64,000 nt of DNA from Lysinibacillus capsici (GTDB lineage: Bacteria > Bacillota > Bacilli > Bacillales_A > Planococcaceae): the NCBI RefSeq assembly GCF_003367505.1, contig NZ_PXXX01000024.1, forward strand, positions 62,001-126,000, given 5' to 3'. Each line of letters opens with the position of its first letter. Position 1 is the stretch's first letter. A program made the translations under genes and the position numbers. Below are positions 7,734 through 16,733 of the stretch, piece by piece. A model generated the notes under the pieces. The model searched no databases. It had not been told where the DNA came from and saw only the letters and a list, made by a program, of their open reading frames with translations.

Positions 7734-9875
7734 AATACTATAATCTTCAATATATTGAAGTTGTGTTAATACTTCCTCCACACGATGATGTAAATCTTTA
7801 TAGGTTTCCGTAATTTGCTGTGGGGATATTGGCTTACTGAATAGATAGCCCTGAATATAATCACAGCCACCATCTATTAGAAAAGATAATTGCTCCACTT
7901 CTTCAATGCCCTCTGCCACAACCTTCAAACGTAAATGTTTAGCCATCGAAATAATCATGGAAACAAGTGCTTCATCATTCGGATTATGTGGCACGTTTCT
8001 CACAAATGTTCGGTCAATTTTTAAACAATCAATTGGGAATTCCTTTAAATAAGATAGAGAGGAATAACCTGTTCCAAAATCATCTACAGCAATTTGGATG
8101 CCTAATGCCTTTAACTCATGTAATAGCTGTGTCATTTGATCAATATTCATCGTCATACTTTCTGTAATTTCTAATTGTAAAAATGACGGATCTAAATTGG
8201 TACGATGTAAAATATCTTGTACCATTTCTACTAAATCCTGTTGAAATAACTGGCCAAGTGATAAATTCACTGCCACTTTCATCGGAGGTAAGCCTTGTTT
8301 CTCCCATATTTTCGCTTGAGTGCATGCGTTTTCTAAAATCCATTTACCTAGCGGGATAATAAGGCCACATTCTTCAGCAATAGGAATAAAGATATCAGGT
8401 GGAACAAATCCCCGAGTTGGATGACGCCAACGAACCAAAGCTTCGACCGATTCAATGGTGCCTGTTTTTAAGTTGACCTGTGGTTGATAGTCTAAATAAA
8501 ATTCATTATTGGCTAACGCATTATGTAAGTCTTGCTCTAACAATATTCGATCTGCAATACCTTTAGACATGTATGGTTTATAAAAAAGAAATCTTTGAGG
8601 TATTTGTCTAGCTTCTCGCATCGCTAACTGTGCATGCATTAATAGCTCTTCACCAGTCCATTGCTCCTCATAGAGAGCAATCCCAATATTTAGACTGCCA
8701 TTCAATGAAAATAATTGGACCTGTAAAGGATCTGTCATGGCACTTTTAAGATTTAAGCAAAATTGTAGTAGTTCCTCAATCGTCTTTACATGGTCAATAT
8801 AAATAACAAATTGTCCTTCACGCAGTTTAGTTGCAAAATAATGTGGAGGTACAATCGATTGAATTCGCTCTGCAACAAGCTTCATCATTTTATTAGAGTT
8901 ACTAATCCCAATGGACGAACGAATCGCCGCAAAGCGATCAATTTCTATGGCAATGATAGCCTTTTGCGCTTTATGTTCATGTAAATTTTCTTTTAACGTC
9001 TTAAGTAAAAAATGTTCATTTGGCAACAATGTAATATCATCATGATAAGCTTGAAATCGAAGCTCCTGTTGAGATTGTTCAAGATCCTTTTTTATTTTCA
9101 ACAGCTGCTGAAAGGGTTTTTCCACAGATGTATAATAAATCGCCTTTAGGAAAAAATAGAATGCTAAAAACTGATAGATCAGTGCTGAGAAATCCCATAT
9201 CGCATTTTGATCTTGACTAACAATAAAGAAGACATCACTCACAATAAGGGAAATAGCTGCGCTAATTAGCCACATGGAACGTTTTGGTAATTTTTTTACA
9301 TATGTACTAACAATAGCAATGGTTAAAATTTGAAGAATAATAGCAATTAAGTGTACCATATTATCAATCGTATCTAACCAATTTTTAGGCAATACTTTGG
9401 GCGAATAATAAGCCAGAAAAACGCTTCCTAGAACGAAAAGCATCGAACAACCATATGTCAGTATCCGATGATTCATGGTTAATCGCTTTTTAGGGTTTAA
9501 AATAATAAGTATAAATCCAATGGCTAAGTATAAACGTATTAATATATGTAGGGGCTCGTTCATAAAGTTCCATTCTCTAGATTGGCTAAAAAACAAGCTA
9601 ACTAATTCTAATAAGGCAATAATGAAAAACATGTTTCCTATGTATAAAGTTTGATTGGATAATAAGTGTGAAAATACTAAATAGGATTGGATCGCAATTG
9701 CCATTGTAAAAACAATGATTAATATTTGTATCACCAATTTTATATCTTGATACATGTTACCTTGGAAAACACCATATATTTGATTGCTAAAGCTCAGTAA
9801 TGGTATGACAAGTAATAAGGGTAATACCATGTACCAAATTTCTTTTTTCTCTATCTGATTAAACCATCTCTCCAC
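7731..9875 (-). CDS. Membrane-bound GGDEF-EAL protein, probable c-di-GMP phosphodiesterase
   Basis: Protein of 714 residues with about eight hydrophobic segments in residues 1-260 (possibly a MASE-type sensor), a degenerate GGDEF domain (about 285-440) and an EAL domain (about 460-700). The GGDEF signature is replaced by LREGQF, so cyclase activity is unlikely. The EAL domain looks catalytically intact: EALVRW (478-480), VAVNLS, LEITES, DDFGTGYSS (598 onward), LKIDRTF, VVAEGIEE and YIQGY are all present. It should hydrolyse c-di-GMP to pGpG at the membrane. GTG start with GGAGGG six bases upstream. It lies 4.4 kb from the PAS-GGDEF cyclase. Confidence 0.9.
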   Translation of the reverse strand: MERWFNQIEKKEIWYMVLPLLLVIPLLSFSNQIYGVFQGNMYQDIKLVIQILIIVFTMAIAIQSYLVFSHLLSNQTLYIGNMFFIIALLELVSLFFSQSREWNFMNEPLHILIRLYLAIGFILIILNPKKRLTMNHRILTYGCSMLFVLGSVFLAYYSPKVLPKNWLDTIDNMVHLIAIILQILTIAIVSTYVKKLPKRSMWLISAAISLIVSDVFFIVSQDQNAIWDFSALIYQFLAFYFFLKAIYYTSVEKPFQQLLKIKKDLEQSQQELRFQAYHDDITLLPNEHFLLKTLKENLHEHKAQKAIIAIEIDRFAAIRSSIGISNSNKMMKLVAERIQSIVPPHYFATKLREGQFVIYIDHVKTIEELLQFCLNLKSAMTDPLQVQLFSLNGSLNIGIALYEEQWTGEELLMHAQLAMREARQIPQRFLFYKPYMSKGIADRILLEQDLHNALANNEFYLDYQPQVNLKTGTIESVEALVRWRHPTRGFVPPDIFIPIAEECGLIIPLGKWILENACTQAKIWEKQGLPPMKVAVNLSLGQLFQQDLVEMVQDILHRTNLDPSFLQLEITESMTMNIDQMTQLLHELKALGIQIAVDDFGTGYSSLSYLKEFPIDCLKIDRTFVRNVPHNPNDEALVSMIISMAKHLRLKVVAEGIEEVEQLSFLIDGGCDYIQGYLFSKPISPQQITETYKDLHHRVEEVLTQLQYIEDYSI

Positions 9876-10016
9876 TCCAAACCCTCCATACTACTATATA
9901 AACATTCACTAGGAAATTTTATCTATCTATATCGATTATTTAAATTTGAATTGTATATTTCTTTGACTTCTTACAAATCATAACACTTTTATCGGAATTT
10001 GTATGCACCTATGTGA

Positions 10017-10055
10017 AGTATGCTAATATTCATTTTATTTCAATATTAGCATACT
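10017..10055. repeat. Perfect 14-bp inverted repeat after the sigma gene
   Basis: AGTATGCTAATATT and AATATTAGCATACT are perfect complements with an 11-base loop. The T-rich tail (TTTTGATATTTTT) is on the + strand, whereas the adjacent sigma gene is on the minus strand, so this is either a bidirectional or inefficient terminator or a protein-binding palindrome. Confidence 0.6.
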
Positions 10056-10073
10056 TTTGATATTTTTAGTTCT

Positions 10074-10601
10074 TTATTCCACCCTGGAAAGTTGATGTTT
10101 CAATCTCTGGATGATTCTACCTCTTCTTTTTTTAATAGCAACAGCGGATAAGCCTAATGCATTAGCTATTTCTTGATCACTGTAACCTTCTACATAATAA
10201 AGTAGTAATATTTCTCTTTCTATCTGCTTAAGCTGAGACAACTTAATTTCAAGTAAGCTAGGATTTTTTTGATTGTCCCATCCCTCCAAGTCACTAAGAA
10301 TAAAATTGAGTGTTTCACCATCAACAACCGTTATTCGCTCTGAATAGTTTTTTTCCTTAGATAATTCATTTAGAATCTCACCTTTTATCGAAGAATAAAG
10401 ATAAGCAGAAAATTGTCCCTTTGCTGGATCTGCTTTTAGCCATGCCCTCCATACCGCAGTAGAAGCAATATGACGATAGTAATCAAAATCCTTGTAAATA
10501 TGAAGCTGCGTAAAAATGGCTGTAATCATTGGTTGCACAGCCTCTAAAATTTCTTCAAACGATTGTGTTAATGAAAGTTTGCGATTGTTGCGAATGGACA
10601 T
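10074..10601 (-). CDS. Sigma-70 family RNA polymerase sigma factor (orphan)
   Basis: Protein of 175 residues. The N-terminal half contains a region-2-like segment (DYYRHIASTAVWRAW, then GQFSAYLYSSIKGEILNEL). The C-terminal half is a region 4 helix-turn-helix (EREILLLYYVEGYSDQEIAN, then GLSAVAIKKRRGRIIQRLK). Length and layout suit small alternative sigma factors such as SigO-like or group-V regulators; I cannot assign a subfamily. ATG at 10601 is preferred over 10649 because AGGAAG lies six bases upstream. No anti-sigma gene adjoins it; neighbours are the EAL gene and divergent sspI. Regulon unknown. Confidence 0.8.
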   Translation of the reverse strand: MSIRNNRKLSLTQSFEEILEAVQPMITAIFTQLHIYKDFDYYRHIASTAVWRAWLKADPAKGQFSAYLYSSIKGEILNELSKEKNYSERITVVDGETLNFILSDLEGWDNQKNPSLLEIKLSQLKQIEREILLLYYVEGYSDQEIANALGLSAVAIKKRRGRIIQRLKHQLSRVE

Positions 10602-10839
10602 ACCACTCTTCCTGTCAACTGTGCACAGTTTAATATTCCTAGGTAACACAATCTTAGACTGTCATGTTGTTTGAGAGCTAATGCCCATTTTCAACATTTC
10701 AGCGCGCAGAAAGAATAAAATGCCTGGCATATTTAGTCATAATTCCTCCAAAGTTATTGCAAAAATTATCTATTTTCTTTGGTATTTCATACATATTTAA
10801 ACGATAGTTGGACAAATTACTACTAAGGAGGCGATATAG

Positions 10840-11049
10840 ATGAATTTTCAAATAAGAGATGCAATTACAGCGAATGTACATGGTCAATCTGCCGCAGAAT
10901 TCAAAGACATTGTGGAAGATGCTATTAATCGTGGAGAAGAGCATTTACTACCAGGGCTTGGGGTGTTTTTTGAAAAATGGTGGAAGCAATCCAGTCCATC
11001 AGAACAAGATGAATTTGTTCAAAAACTAGAAAAAGTATTTGCTAACTGA
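10840..11049 (+). CDS. sspI: Small acid-soluble spore protein SspI
   Basis: Protein of 69 residues matching SspI: NFQIRDAITANVHGQSAAEF, then VEDAINRGEEHLLPGLGVFF and a WKQSSPSEQDEF tail. SspI is a minor acid-soluble spore protein made in the forespore. The start ATG has a strong TAAGGAGGCGAT ribosome-binding site. In B. subtilis sspI lies beside ysgA and the ysfCD glycolate oxidase genes; here the glcD-like gene follows directly, but about 9 kb of other genes separate it from ysgA. A forespore promoter is expected upstream, but I could not find a convincing one. Confidence 0.92.
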   Translation: MNFQIRDAITANVHGQSAAEFKDIVEDAINRGEEHLLPGLGVFFEKWWKQSSPSEQDEFVQKLEKVFAN

Positions 11050-11127
11050 TTTTTAATGAACTGTGCATTCCATTTCCAATAAATGCGTGATAAAGTTTTA
11101 CTTATCAGAAAATTTGGAGGGATTGGA

Positions 11128-12507
11128 ATGACTGTTGCAGTAGAATTACTTGTCAATCAACTCAAACAGGTTTTATTAGAAGAACAAGTGTCAACAAACG
11201 AAACGGTACGACAGCTACATGGAAAGGATGAATCTCATCATATGATGAGATTACCTGATATCGTTGTCTTTCCCCGTTCCACAGCTGATGTCAGTGCCAT
11301 CTTAAAAATTGCACATGCACAACGTGTACCAGTTGTACCATTCGGTGTTGGCTCCAGCTTAGAAGGAAACGCGATTCCTATTGCACATGGTATTTCTATT
11401 GATTTCTCTGAAATGAATAAGATTTTAGAAGTTCGACCTGACGACCTTCTTGTAAAAGTTCAGCCTGGCGTCACGCGCTCTCAACTGAATAAGGAGTTAA
11501 AAAAACACGGTCTACAATTCACAGTGGATCCAGGTGCAGATGCAACACTAGGTGGCATGGCTGCGACGAATGCTAGTGGTACGACTGCTGTGCGTTACGG
11601 TGTTATGCGTGATCAGGTTCGTGATTTAGAGGTTGTCCTTGCAGATGGCTCTGTCATCCATACAGGTAATTTAGCCGCGAAATCCTCTTCTGGTTATCAT
11701 TTAAATGGTCTATTTGTCGGCTCTGAAGGAACACTTGGCTGCTTTACGGAGTTAACGTTAAAAGTGTATGGTATACCTGAATTTGTGACAGCGGGGCAAG
11801 CTGTTTTTGACACAGTTGGAGATGCTGTTAGTGCTGTTACCGCCTTATTACAGGCTGGTATTTCAATTGGTCGAGTGGAATTGGTCGATGAATCCTCTAT
11901 GAAGCAGGCCAATGTCTATAACGATACATCCTTTAGCGAAAAACCAACATTGTTTTTAGAATTCCACGGAAACGAAGCGGGTATGCATGCGGACATCGCA
12001 TTTGCTACAGAAATTTTTGAGGACTACAGCTGTCTATCCGTCGAATTCGAGCAAGATAATGCTGCTCGTAATAAGCTTTGGGAAGCACGACATTCTTTAG
12101 CCTATGCATATATTCATGCTTATCCTGGTAAGAAGCTCATGTCAACGGATGTCTGTGTACCAATCTCTGTGCTTGCTGAAACCATTTTATATGCACGAGA
12201 ACAGCTTGATCATGTTGGACTCGCAGGTGGGCTTGTGGGCCACGTGGGCGATGGAAATTTCCATGCACTTTTAATGTTAAATCCAAATGACGCCGAGGAA
12301 CAGGCAAAAGCGGATCGCTTCAATGAACAAATCGTGCAATATGCATTACTTCGAGGTGGCACATGTACGGGCGAGCATGGTGTTGGCATTGGCAAAATGA
12401 AATACCAAGCCACTGAGCATGGTACCTCTTTAGTCATCATGAAAAGCATAAAAGCAGCGCTTGATCCACTTAACATTATGAATCCAGGAAAGATTTTCAC
12501 ACTATAA
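11128..12507 (+). CDS. glcD: FAD-linked 2-hydroxyacid oxidase, GlcD/YsfC-like
   Basis: Flavoprotein of 459 residues in the glycolate oxidase GlcD / D-lactate dehydrogenase family. The PCMH-type FAD domain shows VVPFGVGSSLEGNAIP, then DPGADATLGGMAATNASGT and GLFVGSEGTLG. The C-terminal FAD-oxidase domain ends with GGTCTGEHGVGIGKMKY and ALDPLNIMNPGKIF. It oxidises a 2-hydroxyacid such as glycolate or D-lactate. ATG at 11128 is chosen because GGAGGG lies just upstream; an upstream in-frame ATG at 11083 lacks a ribosome-binding site. The GlcF (iron-sulfur) partner usually encoded next is absent, so it must be elsewhere or the enzyme acts alone. Confidence 0.9.
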   Translation: MTVAVELLVNQLKQVLLEEQVSTNETVRQLHGKDESHHMMRLPDIVVFPRSTADVSAILKIAHAQRVPVVPFGVGSSLEGNAIPIAHGISIDFSEMNKILEVRPDDLLVKVQPGVTRSQLNKELKKHGLQFTVDPGADATLGGMAATNASGTTAVRYGVMRDQVRDLEVVLADGSVIHTGNLAAKSSSGYHLNGLFVGSEGTLGCFTELTLKVYGIPEFVTAGQAVFDTVGDAVSAVTALLQAGISIGRVELVDESSMKQANVYNDTSFSEKPTLFLEFHGNEAGMHADIAFATEIFEDYSCLSVEFEQDNAARNKLWEARHSLAYAYIHAYPGKKLMSTDVCVPISVLAETILYAREQLDHVGLAGGLVGHVGDGNFHALLMLNPNDAEEQAKADRFNEQIVQYALLRGGTCTGEHGVGIGKMKYQATEHGTSLVIMKSIKAALDPLNIMNPGKIFTL

Positions 12508-12516
12508 TTAACATTA

Positions 12517-12550
12517 AAACCCGCTGATTGACTAGAGCATCAGCGGGTTT
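12517..12550. terminator. Bidirectional terminator between glcD-like gene and GNAT gene
   Basis: AAACCCGCTGAT and ATCAGCGGGTTT are perfect 12-base arms with a 10-base loop, placed between the convergent stop codons at 12507 and 12555. The A/T ends of the stem can provide short U-tracts in both directions. Confidence 0.8.
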
Positions 12551-12554
12551 ATCA

Positions 12555-13067
12555 TTATAAATCATAACGGAAGCTCTTGACTAATATATCTCCCTTGTAA
12601 AATTCCTTCGACTCATCTCGCACAAAACCTAATGATAAGTAAAGATTTATGGCAGCCTGCATCATATCACCTGAGTGTAAATAAAGTGCCTGATCCTGTC
12701 TCTTTCTAGCAAAGGCAAAACTTTCATTTAATAATTTCTTAGCAACCCCTTGTCCTCTTCCTTTTGGATGCACACCTAATAAGCGCACAATCGTCGATTG
12801 AATATTTAGCTCTGGCAAGCCATACGCTTTCCCTGCATCTGTAAATAGTTGTAATCCACCTAATATGTCATCTCCGCGTTTTGCAATTAGAATTGTTTCT
12901 GCATTCGGATTACCAACCGAAGCACGGATATCACTTAAATATGATTGCCAGCGCTCTGGGTCTTCATAGTCCTTTTCATATTGCGCATAGCTCTCAACTA
13001 AAACTTCAAGATAGCTTGCATAATCTTCCTCTTGTAAATGTTCAATCACAATGTTCGCTACTGTCAC
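12555..13067 (-). CDS. GNAT N-acetyltransferase, YtmI-like
   Basis: Acetyltransferase of 170 residues with the GNAT core: IVRLLGVHPKGRGQGVAKKL is the acetyl-CoA pyrophosphate loop (R/QxxGxG/A type) and AINLYLSLGFVRDE the C-terminal motif B. It is the last gene of a seven-gene operon. In B. subtilis the related ytmI operon begins with a GNAT enzyme thought to acetylate S-substituted cysteines before their oxidative cleavage; the same role is inferred here. GTG start with GGGGAAA upstream, 15 bases after the permease stop. Confidence 0.8.
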   Translation of the reverse strand: MTVANIVIEHLQEEDYASYLEVLVESYAQYEKDYEDPERWQSYLSDIRASVGNPNAETILIAKRGDDILGGLQLFTDAGKAYGLPELNIQSTIVRLLGVHPKGRGQGVAKKLLNESFAFARKRQDQALYLHSGDMMQAAINLYLSLGFVRDESKEFYKGDILVKSFRYDL

Positions 13068-13082
13068 TCTAATTTCCCCTTT

Positions 13083-13796
13083 CTATGATGAAAAACCGCC
13101 TTTACTATAGGCTGTTACTCTTTTTTCAATACGGTGTGAAACCCATTCTACTATGATTGAAATTCCCCAATAAATAAGACCAACAGCAATAAATGACTCT
13201 AAAAACTTTAAGTTCATGGAAGCAATAATATTTGCCACACCGGTCAATTCTTTAATGGATAAGAAAAATGCTAATGATGTAGCATGTAAAAAACCAATAA
13301 AAACATTCGTCAAGTTGGGAATAGATTGCCCAAATGCTTGTGGTAAAATATAACGTCGCATCGCTTGAGGAAATGTTAATCCAATCGCATATGCTGCTTC
13401 TAATTGTCCTTTAGGTACAGCTAATATCCCTGAACGAATAATTTCTGAGACATAAGCCCCTGCACTAAGTGTTAAGGCTAGTATGACAAAAAATAAAATA
13501 GGAATAGAATTTGATTGTATCTTTAAATGAAGCAAATTAGCTACACTATCAACTAGCATTGGCAAGCCAAAATAAACGAGCATGATATGCATAATGATAG
13601 GTGTTCCTCTGAAAAATGAAACATAAAAATTAAGTACAGATGAGACTATTTTTATCTGTTGAATGCGCACGAAAGCTACAATTATGCCAATAACGATTCC
13701 TAATAAAACAGGTGTAATAGTCATGAATAAGGTTAACGGTATTACTTTACTAATTTCTCGTAATGCTTCTACTATAAAAGCGATATCAATGGTCAT
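13083..13796 (-). CDS. ABC transporter permease for sulfur amino acids, TcyL/TcyM-like (first of two)
   Basis: HisM/GlnP-type polar amino acid permease of 237 residues with about five membrane helices. The EAA-type coupling loop reads GQLEAAYAIGLTFPQAMRRY followed by ILPQAFGQSIPN, and FFRGTPIIMHIMLVYFGLP is the usual N-terminal family signature. It forms a heterodimer with the product of the preceding gene (12-base gap). Which of TcyL or TcyM it corresponds to is not resolvable. No ATPase gene accompanies it. Confidence 0.88.
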   Translation of the reverse strand: MTIDIAFIVEALREISKVIPLTLFMTITPVLLGIVIGIIVAFVRIQQIKIVSSVLNFYVSFFRGTPIIMHIMLVYFGLPMLVDSVANLLHLKIQSNSIPILFFVILALTLSAGAYVSEIIRSGILAVPKGQLEAAYAIGLTFPQAMRRYILPQAFGQSIPNLTNVFIGFLHATSLAFFLSIKELTGVANIIASMNLKFLESFIAVGLIYWGISIIVEWVSHRIEKRVTAYSKGGFSS

Positions 13797-13808
13797 AGCA
13801 TATTCCCC

Positions 13809-14513
13809 CTATTGTGAAGCAAGCTCCTTTGGCATATAGCGATTAAAATAGCGTTCATTAAATTTAAATACTTTTTCAAGGATTATCACGATGACATAGT
13901 AAACAATTGACAAAGCTACATAGATTTCAAACGCTCGTGTCGTAGAAGCAATCAAGGTTTCTCCCCTCCCCACCATATCCATTACACCGATGGAGAATGC
14001 TAACGATGTATCTTTTAATGAACTAATCATTGTATTTGCTATATTTGGAAAAGCAACACGTATTGCCTGTGGAAAAACAATTCGCATAAAAGCCTGTGAT
14101 CCACTTAAGCCTACTGAATAGGCCGCCTCCATTTGACCCCGATCAACGGTTAAAATTGCTGCACGAAATATTTCGGCAAAGGCTGCCGCATTGCTGAATG
14201 TGTACGTAATAATAACAAAATACATTGCATCCATTCGTGTCACATCAATATGAATGAGCTTTAACAATGCGGGTATACCGTAAAATACTAAGAACAACTG
14301 CACTAAAATGGGTGTACCACGAATAAAGGATATATAGATTGTAATAATTTGCTTCAATATCGGTATGTGAAGTAGCTTTGGTATGGCTAGCACAATCCCA
14401 AGCATCATACCAAAAAGTATGGAGAATACTAGAATCTCGAAAGTTATGGGTAAATACTGAAGCAATGTTGGAAGTACTCTCGCAATTAGCACGACATCAA
14501 AGTTATTTTCCAT
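13809..14513 (-). CDS. ABC transporter permease for sulfur amino acids, TcyL/TcyM-like (second of two)
   Basis: Permease of 234 residues homologous to its downstream neighbour: FIRGTPILVQLFLVFYGIP, then FAEIFRAAILTVDRGQMEAA and the coupling sequence AYSVGLSGSQAFMRIVFPQA. About five transmembrane helices. Start ATG with GGAAAGGAAG upstream. It sits 24 bases after the binding-protein gene and 12 bases before the other permease, so both are probably made in equal amounts. Confidence 0.88.
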   Translation of the reverse strand: MENNFDVVLIARVLPTLLQYLPITFEILVFSILFGMMLGIVLAIPKLLHIPILKQIITIYISFIRGTPILVQLFLVFYGIPALLKLIHIDVTRMDAMYFVIITYTFSNAAAFAEIFRAAILTVDRGQMEAAYSVGLSGSQAFMRIVFPQAIRVAFPNIANTMISSLKDTSLAFSIGVMDMVGRGETLIASTTRAFEIYVALSIVYYVIVIILEKVFKFNERYFNRYMPKELASQ

Positions 14514-14537
14514 ACTGCCATCTTCCTTTCCTGTTCA

Positions 14538-15362
14538 TTAGAAGTCTACTGTATAATCATCACCCAACCACTTTTTACTAAGCTCACTCACTACCCCCTC
14601 ATTCTTTAATTCAACGATCGCTTCATCTAAGCGCTCCTGTAACTTCACTTCATCTTTATTGAGTAAAAAGTAGACCTTTGAATTTAATAATGCATCACCT
14701 ACAACCTTTTGCTGCGCCTCATTGCTTTCGTTATAGTATCGAACAGCAAACGGTGTGGTAATAATGGCATCAATTCGTCCCGTTGCAAGTTGATTATTAA
14801 CATCGACAGAGCCAGAAGAATAAACGATATTTGCTCCTAAATTATGCTCTTTATTATACTTTTCAATAAAAACAGCAGAATTACTTGTTGGTGAAACACT
14901 CACATTTTTCCCTTTTAAATCCTCAATGGATTGAATTGCATTATTTTTCTCGTTGACTGTCACCTTTAATGGGAAAACATTATACGGCTCTTTATTAAAT
15001 AAAAACTTCTCTTCACGCTCACTATTAACTTCCATTTGATGGGCAATAAAATCTATTTTTCTTGTTTCTAAACTTAGTAATAAATTGGAGAATTCCATTG
15101 TTTTAAATTCAAACTCATATTCTGGTAGCTTCTCATCAATTGCACTAACAAGCTCTACATCATAACCAGTTAAATTTCCCTTGTCATCTAAAAAACAGAT
15201 GTTTGGAAACTGAGTTCCCGTACCAACTATAATTTTTTGAACATCCTTGCCACTCTGTGCTGTTTTTTGAGCACTTGCGTCACCAACTGTTTTTTCTGAG
15301 TTTGCACACGCAGTTAATAGCGCTGCTAGCACAAGTAGCAAATAAAATGATATTTTTTTCAT
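14538..15362 (-). CDS. Amino-acid ABC transporter substrate-binding lipoprotein, TcyJ/TcyK-like
   Basis: Family 3 solute-binding protein of about 274 residues. It has a lipoprotein signal peptide (MKKISFYLLLVLAALLTAC) with lipobox LTAC, so it is anchored on the outer face of the membrane. The mature part shows LTGYDVELVSAIDEKLP, LLLSLETRKIDFIAHQMEV, and KGKNVSVSPTSNSA, typical of cystine or S-compound binders. ATG at 15362 is preferred (AGAGAGGAATC upstream) over the TTG at 15386 inside the previous gene. It delivers substrate to the two permeases that follow. Confidence 0.9.
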   Translation of the reverse strand: MKKISFYLLLVLAALLTACANSEKTVGDASAQKTAQSGKDVQKIIVGTGTQFPNICFLDDKGNLTGYDVELVSAIDEKLPEYEFEFKTMEFSNLLLSLETRKIDFIAHQMEVNSEREEKFLFNKEPYNVFPLKVTVNEKNNAIQSIEDLKGKNVSVSPTSNSAVFIEKYNKEHNLGANIVYSSGSVDVNNQLATGRIDAIITTPFAVRYYNESNEAQQKVVGDALLNSKVYFLLNKDEVKLQERLDEAIVELKNEGVVSELSKKWLGDDYTVDF

Positions 15363-15382
15363 AAGATTCCTCTCTCCTTCTG

Positions 15383-15661
15383 TCATGCATATGAGGGTAG
15401 ATTCACAGCAAGTGCCTTCTGTAGATGCTCTAAACCAATTGCTGTTACGGCTCTATAGATACCTGTTTCACTTGAACCAATTTCTACAACGGGTACATGT
15501 CGAACACCATACTTTATATCAAGGATGTCTCTAAAATTATCATTAGACGTGACATCAACTGTTTTGTAGGAAATATGTCGTTCTTGTAGATATGCTTTTA
15601 TTTCCTCGCAATAACTACAACCTTGCTTCGACCAAATGATTATATCTAAACTTTTTGTCAT
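15383..15661 (-). CDS. Glutaredoxin-like redox protein, YtnI-like
   Basis: Thioredoxin-fold protein of 92 residues with an N-terminal redox motif GCSYCEE (CxxC) and the glutaredoxin cis-proline/GG-equivalent region HVPVVEIG. B. subtilis YtnI has the same size and operon position relative to the monooxygenases. It may act as electron donor or thiol carrier for the cleavage of S-substituted cysteines; this is inferred from context. It starts 13 bases after the LLM gene and its stop is 20 bases before the lipoprotein start. Confidence 0.82.
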   Translation of the reverse strand: MTKSLDIIIWSKQGCSYCEEIKAYLQERHISYKTVDVTSNDNFRDILDIKYGVRHVPVVEIGSSETGIYRAVTAIGLEHLQKALAVNLPSYA

Positions 15662-15674
15662 ATCATGACCTCCC

Positions 15675-16688
15675 TTAGATTACCTTCACCTTTTGCTGTA
15701 ACTGCAAATGGACAGGACTTAAAAGCTCAAACGAACGTTGACGTTCAAATTCCTTCAAGATGGGCGTATGCAAAATAAATTCATCAATTTGGAATCGTAC
15801 ATGGTAGTCATCTAAATTGGCTCTAATGTCTTCTGCTGTACCGTATAAAATATCAGCCTCATACTGCTCCACCGTGTATTCCTCTCCAGATTCCTGACCA
15901 AATTTCTCTGCTAGCTCTACTGATTGTAGCGTCAGGCTTCTGCCACTTGCTAAATGCACCTTTGTAATTTTTTGATCTCCTATTAGCTTTTTCGCTTCCT
16001 CTTTACTTGGAGCAGCAAGTGCAGCAATGGAAATTGCAAAAGTACCGTTTGGATGATGACTGCGATAGATTGTAGCCGCTTGCGCCAAAACATCATTATC
16101 ACTATTAATAAATCGAGCAAAGACAAATGCAATGCCGAGTTTTCCTGCAAGAGCAGCACTTTCAGGGCTAGCGCCAAGTAAAAATAATGTCGGCTTTGCC
16201 TTTGGAATCGGCGTTGCTTGTATGCCATATAATTCGTGCTCTTTTGGTATGGATTGCTCAATTAATTGCTGTAAAAATATTAGTCTCTCTTCAAAATCTT
16301 CCCCTTGATTGAGTGTGCCATATTGTAGAGCCTTCGTGGAAAGTGGCAAGCCACCAGGGGCTTTACCGATTCCTAAGTCTACACGTCCTGGCTCCAATGA
16401 TGCTAGAACATGGAAATTTTCCGCTACTTTATAGGGGCTATAATGCTGTAGCATAACCCCACCTGATCCAATTTGAATGGATTTGGTTTTGGCAAGTAAA
16501 TAAGAAACCAATACTTCTGGAGAAGAACCTGCTAATGACTCTGTATGATGATGCTCCGATACCCAAAAACGTGTATAGCCTAACTGCTCAGCTCGTTGTG
16601 CTAAAGCCACCGTTTTTTGTAATGTTTGTTCATTGCTTGCTCCTTCAATAATAGGGCTTTGATCTAATATGCCTAATGTATAACTCAT
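15675..16688 (-). CDS. Luciferase-like (LLM) flavin oxidoreductase, YtmO-like
   Basis: Bacterial luciferase-family protein of 337 residues, expected to bind FMN in a TIM barrel. Visible family features are LGYTRFWVSEHHHTESLAGS, then IQIGSGGVMLQHYSPYKVAE and ASLEPGRVDLGIGKAPGG near the N-terminus, and LYGTAEDIRANLDDY near the C-terminus, all typical of the MsnO8/YtmO-type subgroup. The position between the YtnJ-like monooxygenase and the redoxin matches the B. subtilis sulfur operon. The exact substrate is unknown. Confidence 0.88.
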   Translation of the reverse strand: MSYTLGILDQSPIIEGASNEQTLQKTVALAQRAEQLGYTRFWVSEHHHTESLAGSSPEVLVSYLLAKTKSIQIGSGGVMLQHYSPYKVAENFHVLASLEPGRVDLGIGKAPGGLPLSTKALQYGTLNQGEDFEERLIFLQQLIEQSIPKEHELYGIQATPIPKAKPTLFLLGASPESAALAGKLGIAFVFARFINSDNDVLAQAATIYRSHHPNGTFAISIAALAAPSKEEAKKLIGDQKITKVHLASGRSLTLQSVELAEKFGQESGEEYTVEQYEADILYGTAEDIRANLDDYHVRFQIDEFILHTPILKEFERQRSFELLSPVHLQLQQKVKVI

Positions 16689-16733
16689 ACAACCCCTCCT
16701 AATTTCTTTTATTCAAATAAATTTACTAGGTTT

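Noticed and set aside
10699-10944. 81-residue minus-strand frame overlapping sspI
   Set aside because: It overlaps the well-supported sspI gene antisense, lacks a ribosome-binding site and has no recognisable features.
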